In this document: piece by piece, positions 51,345-60,017 of the stretch
How the letters are laid out: the number at the start of each line of letters is the position of its first letter
How positions within the stretch are numbered: the stretch's first letter is position 1
NCBI RefSeq assembly: GCF_016598775.1
Contig: NZ_CP066802.1
Coordinates: forward strand, 1,984,001-2,048,000
Length of the DNA: 64,000 bases
Reading direction: 5' to 3'
DNA from: Actinomyces weissii
GTDB lineage: Bacteria; Actinomycetota; Actinomycetes; Actinomycetales; Actinomycetaceae
Position numbers and translations under genes: made by a program
The notes under the pieces: generated by a model
Told to the model about the DNA's origin: nothing
The model's database searches: none
What the model saw: the letters and a program-made list of their open reading frames with translations, nothing else

Positions 51345-54300
51345 GGCGGCTGCTGGTCGCGGCCCGTGGGCTGACGGCCATAAGGGTGGCGGCCACGGCA
51401 CGGCGCTGCGGCTGGGAGCCGGTCGGGGTGCTCACGGCCGCTGAGCGCGACGCCGGGTGGACGCGCACCCTGACAGAGGCGACGCTGGTACCTGCCTACG
51501 ACGACGTCGCCGCGCTGCTGGCTGCCGCCCGAGAGCTGGGGGCCACCGGGCTGCACCCCGGAGTGGGTTTCGCGGCGGAGAGCGCCGCGCTGGCCCGCGC
51601 CTGCCAGGAGGCGGGCCTGTGTTGGGCCGGACCGGACCCGCAGGTGCTGGAGGTGCTGACGGACAAGACCCGGCTGGTGCGCCTGGCCGCTCGCCTGGGA
51701 CTGCTGGTGCCGCGCAGCTGGGGTCCGTTGGCGGGGCTGGCGGACCTGGAGCAGGCGCTGCGGGAGCTGGACGGCCCCGGGGTGCTCAAGCCGGTGCACG
51801 GCGGGGGCGGACGCGGGGTGGTGGAGGTGCCGGGGCCCCTGGCTGCCCGGGCCACCTGGGAGCGGGCACAGGGCCTGGGGGCGCTGCTGCTGCAGGAGCG
51901 TGTGCCGCGGGCCCGGCATATAGAGGTCCAGGCCCTGGGAGACGGTCGCGGGCAGGTGGTAACCCTGGGCACCCGGGAGTGCTCGGTGCAGCGGCGGGCT
52001 CAGAAGCTCCTGGAGGAGGCTCCGGCCCCGGGCCTGGCGGCCGCCACGGAGCAGGCTCTGGCTGAGGGGGCTCGCCGCCTGCTGCGTGAGGTGGGGCTGC
52101 GCGGGGCCGCCACCTGCGAGTTCCTGCTGCCGCAGACCGGTGCGCCGGTGCTGCTGGAGGTCAATGCGCGACTGCAGGTGGAGCACGCCGTCACGGAGGA
52201 GGTCACCGGGGTGGACCTGGTGGCCGCCCAGCTGTCCCTGGCCCAGGGGGCGGGGCTGCCCCAGGCCCTGGACGCCGGGCGGCGGGCGGCCAGGCAGGCG
52301 GGTTGGGAGGGCCTGGCGGAGCCGTCCTCACCCTCTGTCATCGGCGTTTCGGAGGACTGCGTCCCCACCCACGGGCACGCCGTAGAGGTGCGCCTCTACG
52401 CGGAGGACCCGGTCACCCTGGTGCCGCAGGTGGGGACGGTGCTGCAAGCCCAGCTGCCCCTGTCGACCGCGAGGCTGCGCGCCCAGGTGGCGCGGAGGCA
52501 GGTGACGGCAGCCCGTCTGCGGGTGCAGCGGGGCACCTTCCCGGGGGACGCCCTGCGCCCGGAGTTCTCGGAGCCGCTGGCGCTCCTGGCGGCGGTGGGG
52601 CGGGACCGCCCGGAGGCGCTGCGCACGCTCCAGGAGGCCCTGGCTGAGGTGGAGGTGGCCGGTCCCCGCACCCTGGCCCCGCTGCTGCAGCAGGTGCTGG
52701 GCTCGGAGGCGCTGCAGCGGGGGCGGGTGAGCACCGGCTGGCTGGAGGAGGCCCTGGCGGCAGGCCGCCTCGGCCCCGGCTCCCCCGAGGATGCTTGGAC
52801 GACGACGCCCGCGCCCGCCGAGCCCACGGCCCTTGCGGGCGGCACCGCGGGTCTCACAACCGGTTTCAGTGCTGCTGGCTCTTCTGCCGGCCCAGGCAGC
52901 ACCGCCGCCGCCCCGGGCTCCCTGGTCGAGCTGCGCGCCCCGCTGGCGGGCACCTGCGTGAGCACCAGGCCCCCCGGTAGCCAGGTTGCTGCTGGAGAGC
53001 AGGTGGTGGTGCTGGAGGCCATGAAGATGCGCCTGCCGGTGCCGACGCCGGTGGCGGGGGTCGTGGAGTCCGTGCCCCTGGAACCCGGACAGCCCGTGCC
53101 GGGCGGGGCCCTGGTGGCCCGGGTACGCGCAGGCACCGCCCCTGCCCCAGGACCCGCTCCCGCGGCCCCGGCTACCACCGGGTCCGCCCCCCAGCCTGGC
53201 CACCCGGCCCCGGCTGGTCAGCGCCCTGCCACCCGCCCCCGCCCCCAGGCCGACCGCAGCGCCCGGGCCCGGGCCCAGTCCCTGGCGGACCCAGGCAGCC
53301 TCAGCCAGGTAGTGGAGGCCGACGCGGTACTGACCGCCCAGGCCCGTGTAGCGGGCCGCGACGTCGCCCTGTGGGTCCAGGACCCCACCGTCAAGGGAGG
53401 CACGATCGGTCTGGAGGGGGCGCGGCGGGTGGCCAGCCTGGTCGAGGCAGCCGCCGCCTCCGGCCTGCCGGTGCTGAGCGTGCTGGACGGCGGCGGTGCC
53501 CGCGTGCAGGAGGGCGTGGACGCCCTGGCCGGGGTGGGGCTGGTCCTGGCCGCGCAGCGCCGCGCCCACGGTCAGGTCCTGCAGATCGGCCTGGTGCTGG
53601 GGGCGGCAGCCGGCGGGGCCGCCTACTCCCCCGCCCTGGCGGACCTGCTGGTGATGGTGGAGGGGCCGGGCCAGCTCTTCCTGACTGGCCCGGCGGTGCT
53701 GGCCGCCTCCACCGGGGAGCAGGTGGACGCACAGTCCCTGGGCGGGGCGGAGCTGCACGCCACCCGTTCAGGCACCGCGCACCTGACGGTCCCCGACCAG
53801 GAGGCAGCCTTCGCCGCAGCCCGCCGGCTGGTTTCCTACGCCCCCGTGCTGCGGCAGGGGCGGCGGGCGCTGCCCCTGCGCCGGGGCGGGGCGGGGTGCG
53901 TCCCCGTGCCGGGTGACCAGGTAGCTGCCCTGGCGGTGCCCGCAGACCGGGCGGAGCCCTATGACGTGCGCGAGCTGCTGCGGTCCCTGACGGACCGTTC
54001 TGAGCTGGAGGAGCTGCGCCCCCGCTGGGCTACCAGCGTGGTCACGGCCCTGGCCCGGGTGGAGGGCCTGCCCGTGGGACTGGTGGCCCCTCAGCCCCAG
54101 GTCCTGGCCGGGGCCCTGACACCGGAGGCCGCCCAGAAGGTCAGTGAGCACCTGGGCCTGTGCGTGCGCCTGGGCCTGCCCGTGGTCACCGTGGTGGACA
54201 CGCCAGGCTTCCTGCCCGGCCCGGCGCCAGAGGCTGGCGGGGTGGTGCGGCACGGAGCGGCGCTGGTGTCCGCCTACGCGAGCCTGCGGGCAGCTGGCTG

Positions 54301-55399
54301 CCAGGCGGTGACCCTGGTGACGCGGCGCGCCTACGGTGGCGCCTACGTGGCCCTGGGCTCCAAGCCCCTGAGCGGGGCGTGGGCGCTGGCCTGGCCGCAG
54401 GCGCGGATCGGGGTGATGGACGCCCGCAGCGCCGTCGGCCTGGTGCACCGGCGGCGGCTGGCACAGGCCCAGCAGGCCGGGGCGGCGGAGGTGGAGGGGC
54501 TGCGTGCCCGGCTGGTGGCGGAGCAGGAGGCCACGGAGGCGGCCCCCCAGGCCGTGGCCCTGGGCTGGGTGGATGAGCTCGTGGAGCCTGACGCCACCCG
54601 CGCCCGGATCGTCCAGCTGCTGACGACGCCGCCCCCGCCTGCGGCAGCGGCCCGTGCCGGGCAGGCCACGGCGCCGGGCAGCAACGGCTTCCAGGCAGAC
54701 CACGGCGCCACCGGGCCGAGCGACGACAGCACCGGCGGCTCCGGGCCTGTAGCAAGGCAGTCTGCGGGGCCCGGCGCAGCGCTCGGTACCGCACCCGCCG
54801 CGCCGCAGGAGCAGGCCCCGCTGGTCGCGCCGGTGGACGTGGTGCACCACCCGGGTGACGGCTGGGTCGACTGCGGCTGCGGGGCACGCCACTGGGGACT
54901 GGCCGGGGCGGCCGGGGTGCTGCTGTGGCGGTCTGCGGACGTGGGGCTGGAGGTGCTCCTGCAGCAGCGGGCCAGGTGGACGCACCACGGGGGCTGCTGG
55001 GGGCTGCCCGGTGGGGCCGTGGCCCAGGGCGAGGACCCGGCACAGGCGGCCCTGCGGGAGCTGGAGGAGGAGACGGGGGTGCCTGCCACGCTGGTGCGTC
55101 TTGGGGCGCACCACCTGCAGCAGCACCCGGACTGGTCCTACACGACCTTCACGGCCCGGCTGCTACCCGACCCCGGGCTGGACAGGCTGGTGCCCTGCGA
55201 CGGGGAGTCCGCCTCCCTGCAGTGGGTCCGGCTCCACCACGACGCCCACGGTGCCTGGCGGCCACCAGCCCCAGAGGTCAAGGACCCCTCCCTGACGGCT
55301 GGGATGCCTGCACCGGCAGGGGGGACGGGACGGCTGCTGCCAGCCCTGGCCGCAGTCTGGGAGGAGCTGGCGGGGCTGCTGCCTCGCGGTACCCGCTGA
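51341..55399 (+). CDS. fused biotin carboxylase - BCCP - carboxyltransferase - NUDIX protein
   Basis: A 1352-residue acyl-CoA carboxylase in one chain. Residues 1-480 are biotin carboxylase: VLKPVHGGGGRGVVEV, HIEVQALGDGRG, RECSVQRRAQKLLEEAPAP and LLEVNARLQVEHAVTE. About 530-605 is the carrier with VVLEAMKMRLPV, biotinylated Lys at 562. About 640-1100 is the carboxyltransferase, beta-like (VKGGTIGLEG, GGGARVQEGVD) then alpha-like (VDTPGFLPGPAPEAGG). After an 80-residue low-complexity linker, about 1170-1340 is a NUDIX hydrolase with GLPGG at 1221 and RELEEETG. It presumably makes malonyl-CoA. The GTG overlaps the maf stop. The carboxylase C-lobe is divergent; the NUDIX substrate is unknown. 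Confidence 0.87.
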   Translation: MRRLLVAARGLTAIRVAATARRCGWEPVGVLTAAERDAGWTRTLTEATLVPAYDDVAALLAAARELGATGLHPGVGFAAESAALARACQEAGLCWAGPDPQVLEVLTDKTRLVRLAARLGLLVPRSWGPLAGLADLEQALRELDGPGVLKPVHGGGGRGVVEVPGPLAARATWERAQGLGALLLQERVPRARHIEVQALGDGRGQVVTLGTRECSVQRRAQKLLEEAPAPGLAAATEQALAEGARRLLREVGLRGAATCEFLLPQTGAPVLLEVNARLQVEHAVTEEVTGVDLVAAQLSLAQGAGLPQALDAGRRAARQAGWEGLAEPSSPSVIGVSEDCVPTHGHAVEVRLYAEDPVTLVPQVGTVLQAQLPLSTARLRAQVARRQVTAARLRVQRGTFPGDALRPEFSEPLALLAAVGRDRPEALRTLQEALAEVEVAGPRTLAPLLQQVLGSEALQRGRVSTGWLEEALAAGRLGPGSPEDAWTTTPAPAEPTALAGGTAGLTTGFSAAGSSAGPGSTAAAPGSLVELRAPLAGTCVSTRPPGSQVAAGEQVVVLEAMKMRLPVPTPVAGVVESVPLEPGQPVPGGALVARVRAGTAPAPGPAPAAPATTGSAPQPGHPAPAGQRPATRPRPQADRSARARAQSLADPGSLSQVVEADAVLTAQARVAGRDVALWVQDPTVKGGTIGLEGARRVASLVEAAAASGLPVLSVLDGGGARVQEGVDALAGVGLVLAAQRRAHGQVLQIGLVLGAAAGGAAYSPALADLLVMVEGPGQLFLTGPAVLAASTGEQVDAQSLGGAELHATRSGTAHLTVPDQEAAFAAARRLVSYAPVLRQGRRALPLRRGGAGCVPVPGDQVAALAVPADRAEPYDVRELLRSLTDRSELEELRPRWATSVVTALARVEGLPVGLVAPQPQVLAGALTPEAAQKVSEHLGLCVRLGLPVVTVVDTPGFLPGPAPEAGGVVRHGAALVSAYASLRAAGCQAVTLVTRRAYGGAYVALGSKPLSGAWALAWPQARIGVMDARSAVGLVHRRRLAQAQQAGAAEVEGLRARLVAEQEATEAAPQAVALGWVDELVEPDATRARIVQLLTTPPPPAAAARAGQATAPGSNGFQADHGATGPSDDSTGGSGPVARQSAGPGAALGTAPAAPQEQAPLVAPVDVVHHPGDGWVDCGCGARHWGLAGAAGVLLWRSADVGLEVLLQQRARWTHHGGCWGLPGGAVAQGEDPAQAALRELEEETGVPATLVRLGAHHLQQHPDWSYTTFTARLLPDPGLDRLVPCDGESASLQWVRLHHDAHGAWRPPAPEVKDPSLTAGMPAPAGGTGRLLPALAAVWEELAGLLPRGTR

Positions 55400-55417
55400 G
55401 CCCGGGACCGCCGGGGG

Positions 55418-55936
55418 TCAGTCCTCCGCCAGGGGGGTCAGCAAGGAGGTCAGCAGGGCCAGCTGGTCCGGGGGGACCCGGTCAATCACGTGCCGACGCA
55501 CACCGTCCAGGTGCAGCGCGGCGGTGCGGGCCAGGAACTGCTGGCCCGTCTCAGTCAGGTGGCAGAACACGCCGCGCCGGTCAGAGGGGCACGAGCTGCG
55601 GCTGACATGGCCGGCCTTCTCCAGACGGGACACCGTGTGCGTCAGGCGGGAGCGGGACTGGGCAGTGCCCTGGGCCAGCACGCTCATGCGCAGCGAGTTC
55701 CCCTCCGCCTCCAGCAGACGCACCAGGATCTCGTACTCGTGCAGGGAGATGCCCGCACCTTCCTCCAGCTCCCGGTTCAGGGCGGCGGTCACGGAGGTGG
55801 AGGCCAGCAGGAAGGCCCGCCAGGCCGCCATCTCCTGCGGGTCCAGGGGGCGCCGGGCACCGTCAGGCTGTCCGCAGCCACTAGGCTGGCCGCAACCGCG
55901 CACCTGCCCGCACTGGGTCTGTGACATGCCTTGCAC
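55418..55936 (-). CDS. MarR family transcriptional regulator
   Basis: A 172-residue winged-helix regulator. The core runs FLLASTSVTAALNRELEEGAGISLHEYEILVRL, then recognition helix region LAQGTAQSRSRLTHTVSRLEKAGHVSR and the wing SDRRGVFCHLTETGQ, all typical of MarR. An N-terminal Cys-rich stretch (CGQ, GCGQ repeats) could bind a metal or sense oxidants. I use the GTG at 55936 after GAGG, since a longer start at ATG 55963 lies inside a palindromic site; ATG 55927 is another option. No obvious target gene is adjacent, so it may be autoregulated. Confidence 0.82.
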   Translation of the reverse strand: MQGMSQTQCGQVRGCGQPSGCGQPDGARRPLDPQEMAAWRAFLLASTSVTAALNRELEEGAGISLHEYEILVRLLEAEGNSLRMSVLAQGTAQSRSRLTHTVSRLEKAGHVSRSSCPSDRRGVFCHLTETGQQFLARTAALHLDGVRRHVIDRVPPDQLALLTSLLTPLAED

Positions 55937-55955
55937 GGGATCCTCTTTCCCACAT

Positions 55956-55975
55956 ACCGTCATTAAGTGAACGGT
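55956..55975. promoter_or_regulatory. palindromic operator upstream of the MarR gene
   Basis: ACCGT and ACGGT flank a 10-base centre containing TTAA. TTGACC overlaps it on the minus strand as a possible -35 box, which suits autorepression. Confidence 0.45.
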
Positions 55976-56024
55976 CAAGTATAAGCACAGGGAACCGTCT
56001 GACCCTGCGGTTGTGGCCCATCCC

Positions 56025-56864
56025 CTAGCTGCGCACCCTGTGGTCACCACGGCGCAGCAGCAGCCGTCCCGCGTGCCAGAGGCCGCCGTCCCGGTCTGCC
56101 GCCAACCACACCGTACCGTCCAGGGCCAGGGGCAGCGGCCGCAGGAACCGCAGGTCCGCCTCAGGGGCACGCAGGGGTGCTACCGCCAGGGACAAGGCCG
56201 CCAGCAGCATGCCGTGGACCACTACCGAGCCAGCTCCCACCGGCAGCCCCAAGGCGTGCGCGCGGCCCGGCTCCACGTGTATGGCGTTACGGTCGCCGCT
56301 GGCCTGCGCCCAGGCCCGCACATCAGCAGGAGACAGCTGCAGCCGCGGCCCACCTGCCCCAGGCACGGCACCAGCCAGCGCCTCCGCCTGCGGCAGGACC
56401 TTGGGGACAGCCCCGGGCTGCTGCCCCAGGTACCGTGCGAGATCGTGCACGACCCGGGGCGTCCCCGCCCCCGGGGACCGCCAGCAGGTCGAGGCGCGCA
56501 GCAACTCCCAGCCTGCGCGTCTGCCCAGCACCTCCACCGTGGTGCACGCCTGCTCCGGGGCAGGCTGCCGGTCGTCGGACGGCTGCCCGGGCGCACCGGG
56601 GCGCAAACGGCAACGGCGGTGCACCAGGCCGTCCCACTGCTGCTCCCCCAGGGACTGCCTGACCTGGTCCAGCCCTGCCAGCGCCGGCCTGAGCAGCGAC
56701 GTCACCTGCTGCGCCCGCGCCCCAGCGTCTGCCAGCTCGCAGCGCTGCAGCACCTCCTCCAGGACCGGACCGACCCGCCCGGACCGGGCGGGAGCACCAC
56801 CTGCGGGGGCCGCGGCACGCTGAGGCCCCGCCAACCTGGGGTTGACGGGGCCTGGTCTGCTCAC
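56025..56864 (-). CDS. MaoC-like hot-dog dehydratase domain protein
   Basis: A 279-residue protein. The C-terminal third carries the MaoC/R-hydratase motif: AQASGDRNAIHVEPGRAHALGLP and GSVVVHGMLL, where Asp and His would be catalytic. The N-terminal part (about 1-170) looks like a degenerate first hot-dog domain, an arrangement seen in FAS-associated (3R)-hydroxyacyl dehydratases of actinobacteria. It may act in fatty-acid synthesis, consistent with the fused carboxylase nearby. The GTG at 56864 is six bases after TAGCAT. Confidence 0.75.
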   Translation of the reverse strand: MSRPGPVNPRLAGPQRAAAPAGGAPARSGRVGPVLEEVLQRCELADAGARAQQVTSLLRPALAGLDQVRQSLGEQQWDGLVHRRCRLRPGAPGQPSDDRQPAPEQACTTVEVLGRRAGWELLRASTCWRSPGAGTPRVVHDLARYLGQQPGAVPKVLPQAEALAGAVPGAGGPRLQLSPADVRAWAQASGDRNAIHVEPGRAHALGLPVGAGSVVVHGMLLAALSLAVAPLRAPEADLRFLRPLPLALDGTVWLAADRDGGLWHAGRLLLRRGDHRVRS

Positions 56865-56870
56865 AGCCGG

Positions 56871-56876
56871 ATGCTA
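56871..56876 (-). promoter_or_regulatory. -10 box, leaderless MaoC-like gene
   Basis: TAGCAT on the minus strand, six bases before the GTG at 56864. Confidence 0.55.
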
Positions 56877-56898
56877 CCGGTCCGAGCCGGTTCGCCGC

Positions 56899-57069
56899 TC
56901 AGCGGGTCTCACGGTGCTCGGTGTGCTTGCCGCAACGGGAGCAGAACTTGCTGATGGCCAGCCGGTCCGGCGTGTTACGGCGGTTCTTCTTGGTGATGTA
57001 GTTGCGCTCCTTGCACTCCGAGCACGCCAGAGTGATCTTGGGGCGAACGTCCGCGCTCTTGCTAGCCAC
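56899..57069 (-). CDS. rpmG: 50S ribosomal protein L33
   Basis: A 56-residue protein translated from the GTG at 57069 to the TGA at 56899-56901. [20 protein letters not shown] and [20 protein letters not shown] are L33, with two zinc-binding Cys pairs (CSEC and CSRC) retained, so this is the zinc-containing (C+) form. AGAGGAG lies upstream. It follows the tRNA-Met and tRNA-Thr genes, as in many actinobacteria. Confidence 0.95.
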   Translation of the reverse strand: MASKSADVRPKITLACSECKERNYITKKNRRNTPDRLAISKFCSRCGKHTEHRETR

Positions 57070-57127
57070 GTTGTGCTCCTCTTTGTTGATCCTCGAGCAG
57101 CCGGTGGCGCCTTGCTCGAAACGTACG

Positions 57128-57201
57128 TAGCGGGGGAGGGACTCGAACCCTCGACCTCACGATTATGAGTCGTGCGCTCTAACCAGCTGAGCTACCTCGC
57201 C
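57128..57201 (-). tRNA. tRNA-Met (CAT)
   Basis: A 74-nt cloverleaf on the minus strand: D stem GCTC/GAGC, anticodon loop CTCATAA with stem CACGA/TCGTG, T arm GAGGG-TTCGAGT-CCCTC. The anticodon is CAT; the G1-T72 pair in the acceptor makes it elongator-like. Position 5:68 appears as an A-C mismatch. CCA is not encoded. Confidence 0.9.
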
Positions 57202-57240
57202 ATATCAACACAATGGGGGCCAGCAGGCCCCCTTCGTGTC

Positions 57241-57313
57241 AGAGCCCCGAAAGGGAATCGAACCCTTGACCTTCTCCTTACCATGGAGACGCTCTGCCTA
57301 CTGAGCTATCGGG
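57241..57313 (-). tRNA. tRNA-Thr (GGT)
   Basis: A 73-nt cloverleaf with acceptor GCCCCGA/TCGGGGC, D stem GCTC/GAGC, anticodon stem TCTCC/GGAGA around loop ATGGTAA (anticodon GGT), and T arm AAGGG-TTCGATT-CCCTT. CCA is not encoded. Confidence 0.95.
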
Positions 57314-57428
57314 GCAACGAGCGGAACTTTAGGTGGCTGGGATCTGCTCTCGCAACTCCCACCCCCGTGAACTCCCTCACTGCGGGGCGCCCCTGCGAAC
57401 AGGGGCCTGACCACCGAGGTGGCCATGG

Positions 57429-57509
57429 TGGCGGGTGAGGGATTCGAACCCCCGTAGCTTACGCGGCTGATTTACAGTCAGCTCCCATTGGCCGCTCGGG
57501 CAACCCGCC
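57429..57509 (-). tRNA. tRNA-Tyr (GTA)
   Basis: An 81-nt class II tRNA with a long variable arm. Acceptor GGCGGGT/ACCCGCC, anticodon stem-loop CTGACTGTAAATCAG (anticodon GTA) and T arm GGGGG-TTCGAAT-CCCTC are clear. CCA is not encoded. Confidence 0.95.
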
Positions 57510-57804
57510 TTGCTCCGCACCCGACCCACCAGGGCCGCGTTCGTTGCCGTGGAAGAATAGCAAGCGGACTCCGGTGGGCGCCAATCCGGCCCGTAGGACG
57601 CTGCTCACACGCAGCCCCACCATCCCGTGCCACCCGCCGTCGCCCGCTGACGGCAGGCCGCCAGCCCGTGGCGGGGCAGCAGCGCAGCAGGCGCAGGCAG
57701 CCCGGTAACCGCCCCCGCCCGGGCAGACCCGGCTACCATCCCAGTGACCCCGTCGTCGGCGCGCACCCGCCCGCCACCCAGGCACCAGGCAGAAAGGGCA
57801 GACC

Positions 57805-58302
57805 ATGGCAGCAGACTCCTCCTTCGACGTCGTCTCCAAGCTGGACCGCCAGGAGGTGGACAACGCCGTCAACCAGACCGCCAAGGAGATCTCCCAGCGC
57901 TACGACTTCCGGGGCGTGGACGCCGCCGTGTCGCTGGCCGGGGACACCATCACCCTGGAGGCCAACTCCGCCGAGCGCGTGCTGGCGGTCCTGGACGTGC
58001 TGCAGTCCAAGCTCTTCCGCCGCGGCGTGTCCCTCAAGGCCCTGGACCTGGGCGACAAGGAGCCCCGGCCCTCCGGCAAGATCTACAAGCTGGTCTGCCC
58101 GCTCAAGGAGGGGCTGAGCCAGGAGGTCGCCAAGAAGATCACCAAGGCCGTCCGGGACGAGGGCCCCAAAGGCGTCAAGGCCGTGATCCAGGGCGACGAG
58201 GTGCGCGTTTCCTCCAAGTCCCGGGACGACCTGCAGGCCACGATCACCCTGCTCAAGGGGCTCGACGTCGACGCCGCCCTGCAGTTCGTCAACTACCGCT
58301 GA
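57805..58302 (+). CDS. YajQ family cyclic-di-GMP/nucleotide-binding protein
   Basis: A 165-residue cytoplasmic protein of the YajQ (DUF520) family. [20 protein letters not shown] is the diagnostic N-terminus, followed by ISQRYDFRG and the C-terminal [14 protein letters not shown]. The family folds as two RRM-like domains and binds c-di-GMP or RNA in some species. AAAGGG lies upstream of the ATG at 57805. It is monocistronic. The biological role in actinobacteria is not established. Confidence 0.95.
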   Translation: MAADSSFDVVSKLDRQEVDNAVNQTAKEISQRYDFRGVDAAVSLAGDTITLEANSAERVLAVLDVLQSKLFRRGVSLKALDLGDKEPRPSGKIYKLVCPLKEGLSQEVAKKITKAVRDEGPKGVKAVIQGDEVRVSSKSRDDLQATITLLKGLDVDAALQFVNYR

Positions 58303-58353
58303 GCGACTCAGGCAGGATAGGGCGGTGCTGCCCTTCCAGACGCCGCAGGCTCC

Positions 58354-58926
58354 TCACCTGGGCCACAGCACAGCGGTCATGACCACCAGCCGCTTGGCGG
58401 CGCACACGACCAGCTGCTCAGTGCCGAATCTGGCCTCTGAGGGATCAAGCTGGGCCTGGTCCACCGCCAGGACATAGTCTGCGTCCGCCGGTGCCACCTC
58501 CTTGAACTCCGCGCCCAGCGGTACCAGGTGGTGCAAGGCGGGGTGCACCGGGGGCAGCAGCTCCGCCACCGCCTGCGCGGCCTCCTCAAGGGCCTGGGCA
58601 GGCTCAGGAGACACCTCCAGGACCGCGTGCATCCAGACGGGCCGGTCCGGGTAGGGAAGGTCAACACGGCCCTCAGCCCATCCCTGGCCGATAAAGCTGC
58701 CGCTCACGATTCCCAGGCCAGGCATGAGCCTGATAGGGCCCTTCATCTCAGTGGAGACCGTGACCGGCTCCACCACGTGCTCAGTGAGCTTGGCGAAGCG
58801 CTTGTCCGGCTGTTCTCCCCGCCGCCTCCCACCAAGGAGACCGGCCGGAGTCGCACAACCCACCAGGAGCGCCGACACTGCCGTGGCACCAGCCAGAGTG
58901 AGACACCGCCTACTCAGGGTTGACAT
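58354..58926 (-). CDS. hypothetical lipoprotein
   Basis: A 190-residue predicted lipoprotein. RRCLTLAGATAVSALLVGCATP is a lipoprotein signal peptide with the lipobox LVGC, so Cys24 would be acylated. The mature part begins with a charged low-complexity stretch (GGRRRGEQPDKRF) and contains no domain I recognise. Hydrophobic stretches near RLMPGLGIVSGSFIG and HAVLEVSPEPAQALEE suggest a compact extracytoplasmic domain. GGAGG and a good spacing precede the ATG at 58926. It is convergent with the YajQ gene. Function unknown. Confidence 0.7.
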   Translation of the reverse strand: MSTLSRRCLTLAGATAVSALLVGCATPAGLLGGRRRGEQPDKRFAKLTEHVVEPVTVSTEMKGPIRLMPGLGIVSGSFIGQGWAEGRVDLPYPDRPVWMHAVLEVSPEPAQALEEAAQAVAELLPPVHPALHHLVPLGAEFKEVAPADADYVLAVDQAQLDPSEARFGTEQLVVCAAKRLVVMTAVLWPR

Positions 58927-59173
58927 CGGTCACCTCCATGAACCTCGACCAGGTTAACAAGGCAGGCCAGCGCGAGCTGCCCGGCAGCGGGGGCAGCTCT
59001 CCCCGTGCCCAGGCTCTCCCGCCCCCGCAGCCCTGAGGCAGGCCTCGGCACCGGGCTCCAGCCGGGGCCACCTGGGCGTCGGGGACCGCAGGTGCCACGC
59101 CCTGCCTCAGTGCTCCTCACAGTGGCCCTCACCATGGTGGGCGCCAGCGGAGCGCCCCCTACACTTACGCCCC

Positions 59174-59815
59174 ATGCTGACCAAGCTACTTACTCTTGTC
59201 CGTGCCCACCGTCGTGCCACTGCCGCCGTCGCCGCCGCCTGCCTGGTGGCGGCCGGAGTGGCCCTGGCAGTGTTCAAGCCCTGGCTGCTGCTGGTGGACA
59301 CCACCGTCAACGACACCCTGCCCGTTGCCGCCGCGCCCGCACCCAAGGCGCCCAGCAGCTCCGCACCAGCCTCCGAGGCCTCCGAGGCCGCCTCCGACGA
59401 CGCCACCGCGGCGGCAGACCCCCAGGGTCCAGCCACGCCCGAGGCCCAGCCTGCAGGCCCGGTGCTGGTGTCCACCGGGACCTTTACCTCCCACGAGCAC
59501 ACCACCACCGGCACCGCCAGCATCTACCGCCTGCCTGACGGGCGCCTACAGCTGGCACTGGCGGACCTGGCCACCTCCAACGGCCCGGACGTGCGCGTGT
59601 GGCTCAGTGCCGGGCCGGTGGTTGAGGGCTTCGCTGGCTGGTTCACCGCCAAGGACCACGCCCACCTGGACGTCGCCCCGATCAAGGGCAACCTGGGCAA
59701 CCAGCTCTACGACCTGCCGGAGGGCACCGACCTGAGCCAGTGGCAGTCCGTGGTGCTGTGGTGCGAGGACTTCAGCGTGTCCTTCGGGGCCGCGCCCCTG
59801 GCCCCACAGGCCTGA
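59174..59815 (+). CDS. DM13 domain protein, membrane-anchored
   Basis: A 213-residue protein with one N-terminal helix (AVAAACLVAAGVALAVFKPWLLL), a Ser/Ala/Pro-rich linker and a C-terminal DM13 domain. GTFTSHEHTTTGTASIYRLPDG, NGPDVRVWLSAGP and SVVLWCEDFSVSFG match DM13, where the Cys is conserved; the family is proposed to act in electron transfer, binding a redox cofactor. TACACT lies eight bases before the ATG at 59174. A 13-bp hairpin follows the stop. Confidence 0.85.
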   Translation: MLTKLLTLVRAHRRATAAVAAACLVAAGVALAVFKPWLLLVDTTVNDTLPVAAAPAPKAPSSSAPASEASEAASDDATAAADPQGPATPEAQPAGPVLVSTGTFTSHEHTTTGTASIYRLPDGRLQLALADLATSNGPDVRVWLSAGPVVEGFAGWFTAKDHAHLDVAPIKGNLGNQLYDLPEGTDLSQWQSVVLWCEDFSVSFGAAPLAPQA

Positions 59816-59853
59816 CCGGCCCCTGACCATACGAGAAGGATCTAGTCCCTGGT

Positions 59854-59884
59854 GGTGCCCAGGCCTTACGCAGGCCTGGGCACC
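59854..59884. terminator. hairpin after the DM13 gene
   Basis: GGTGCCCAGGCCT at 59854-59866 pairs perfectly with AGGCCTGGGCACC at 59872-59884 across a 5-base loop, 38 bases past the stop. Confidence 0.7.
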
Positions 59885-60017
59885 GTCGTACCTGACGCAA
59901 GCGTGCTACCTGGCTCAGGTGTGCACCTGACTGGCGACCAGCAGCACCAGCCGCCCGGGGGGGCGCACACGGCCAGGTGCTGCGGGCGGCCCCGGCGTCG
60001 TCGTCCCCGCTGCCCCC

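Noticed and set aside
52328..55126. Two antisense frames of about 450-475 codons opposite the carboxylase
   Set aside because: No domain is recognisable, composition is low-complexity, and the plus strand encodes a multidomain enzyme with intact motifs.
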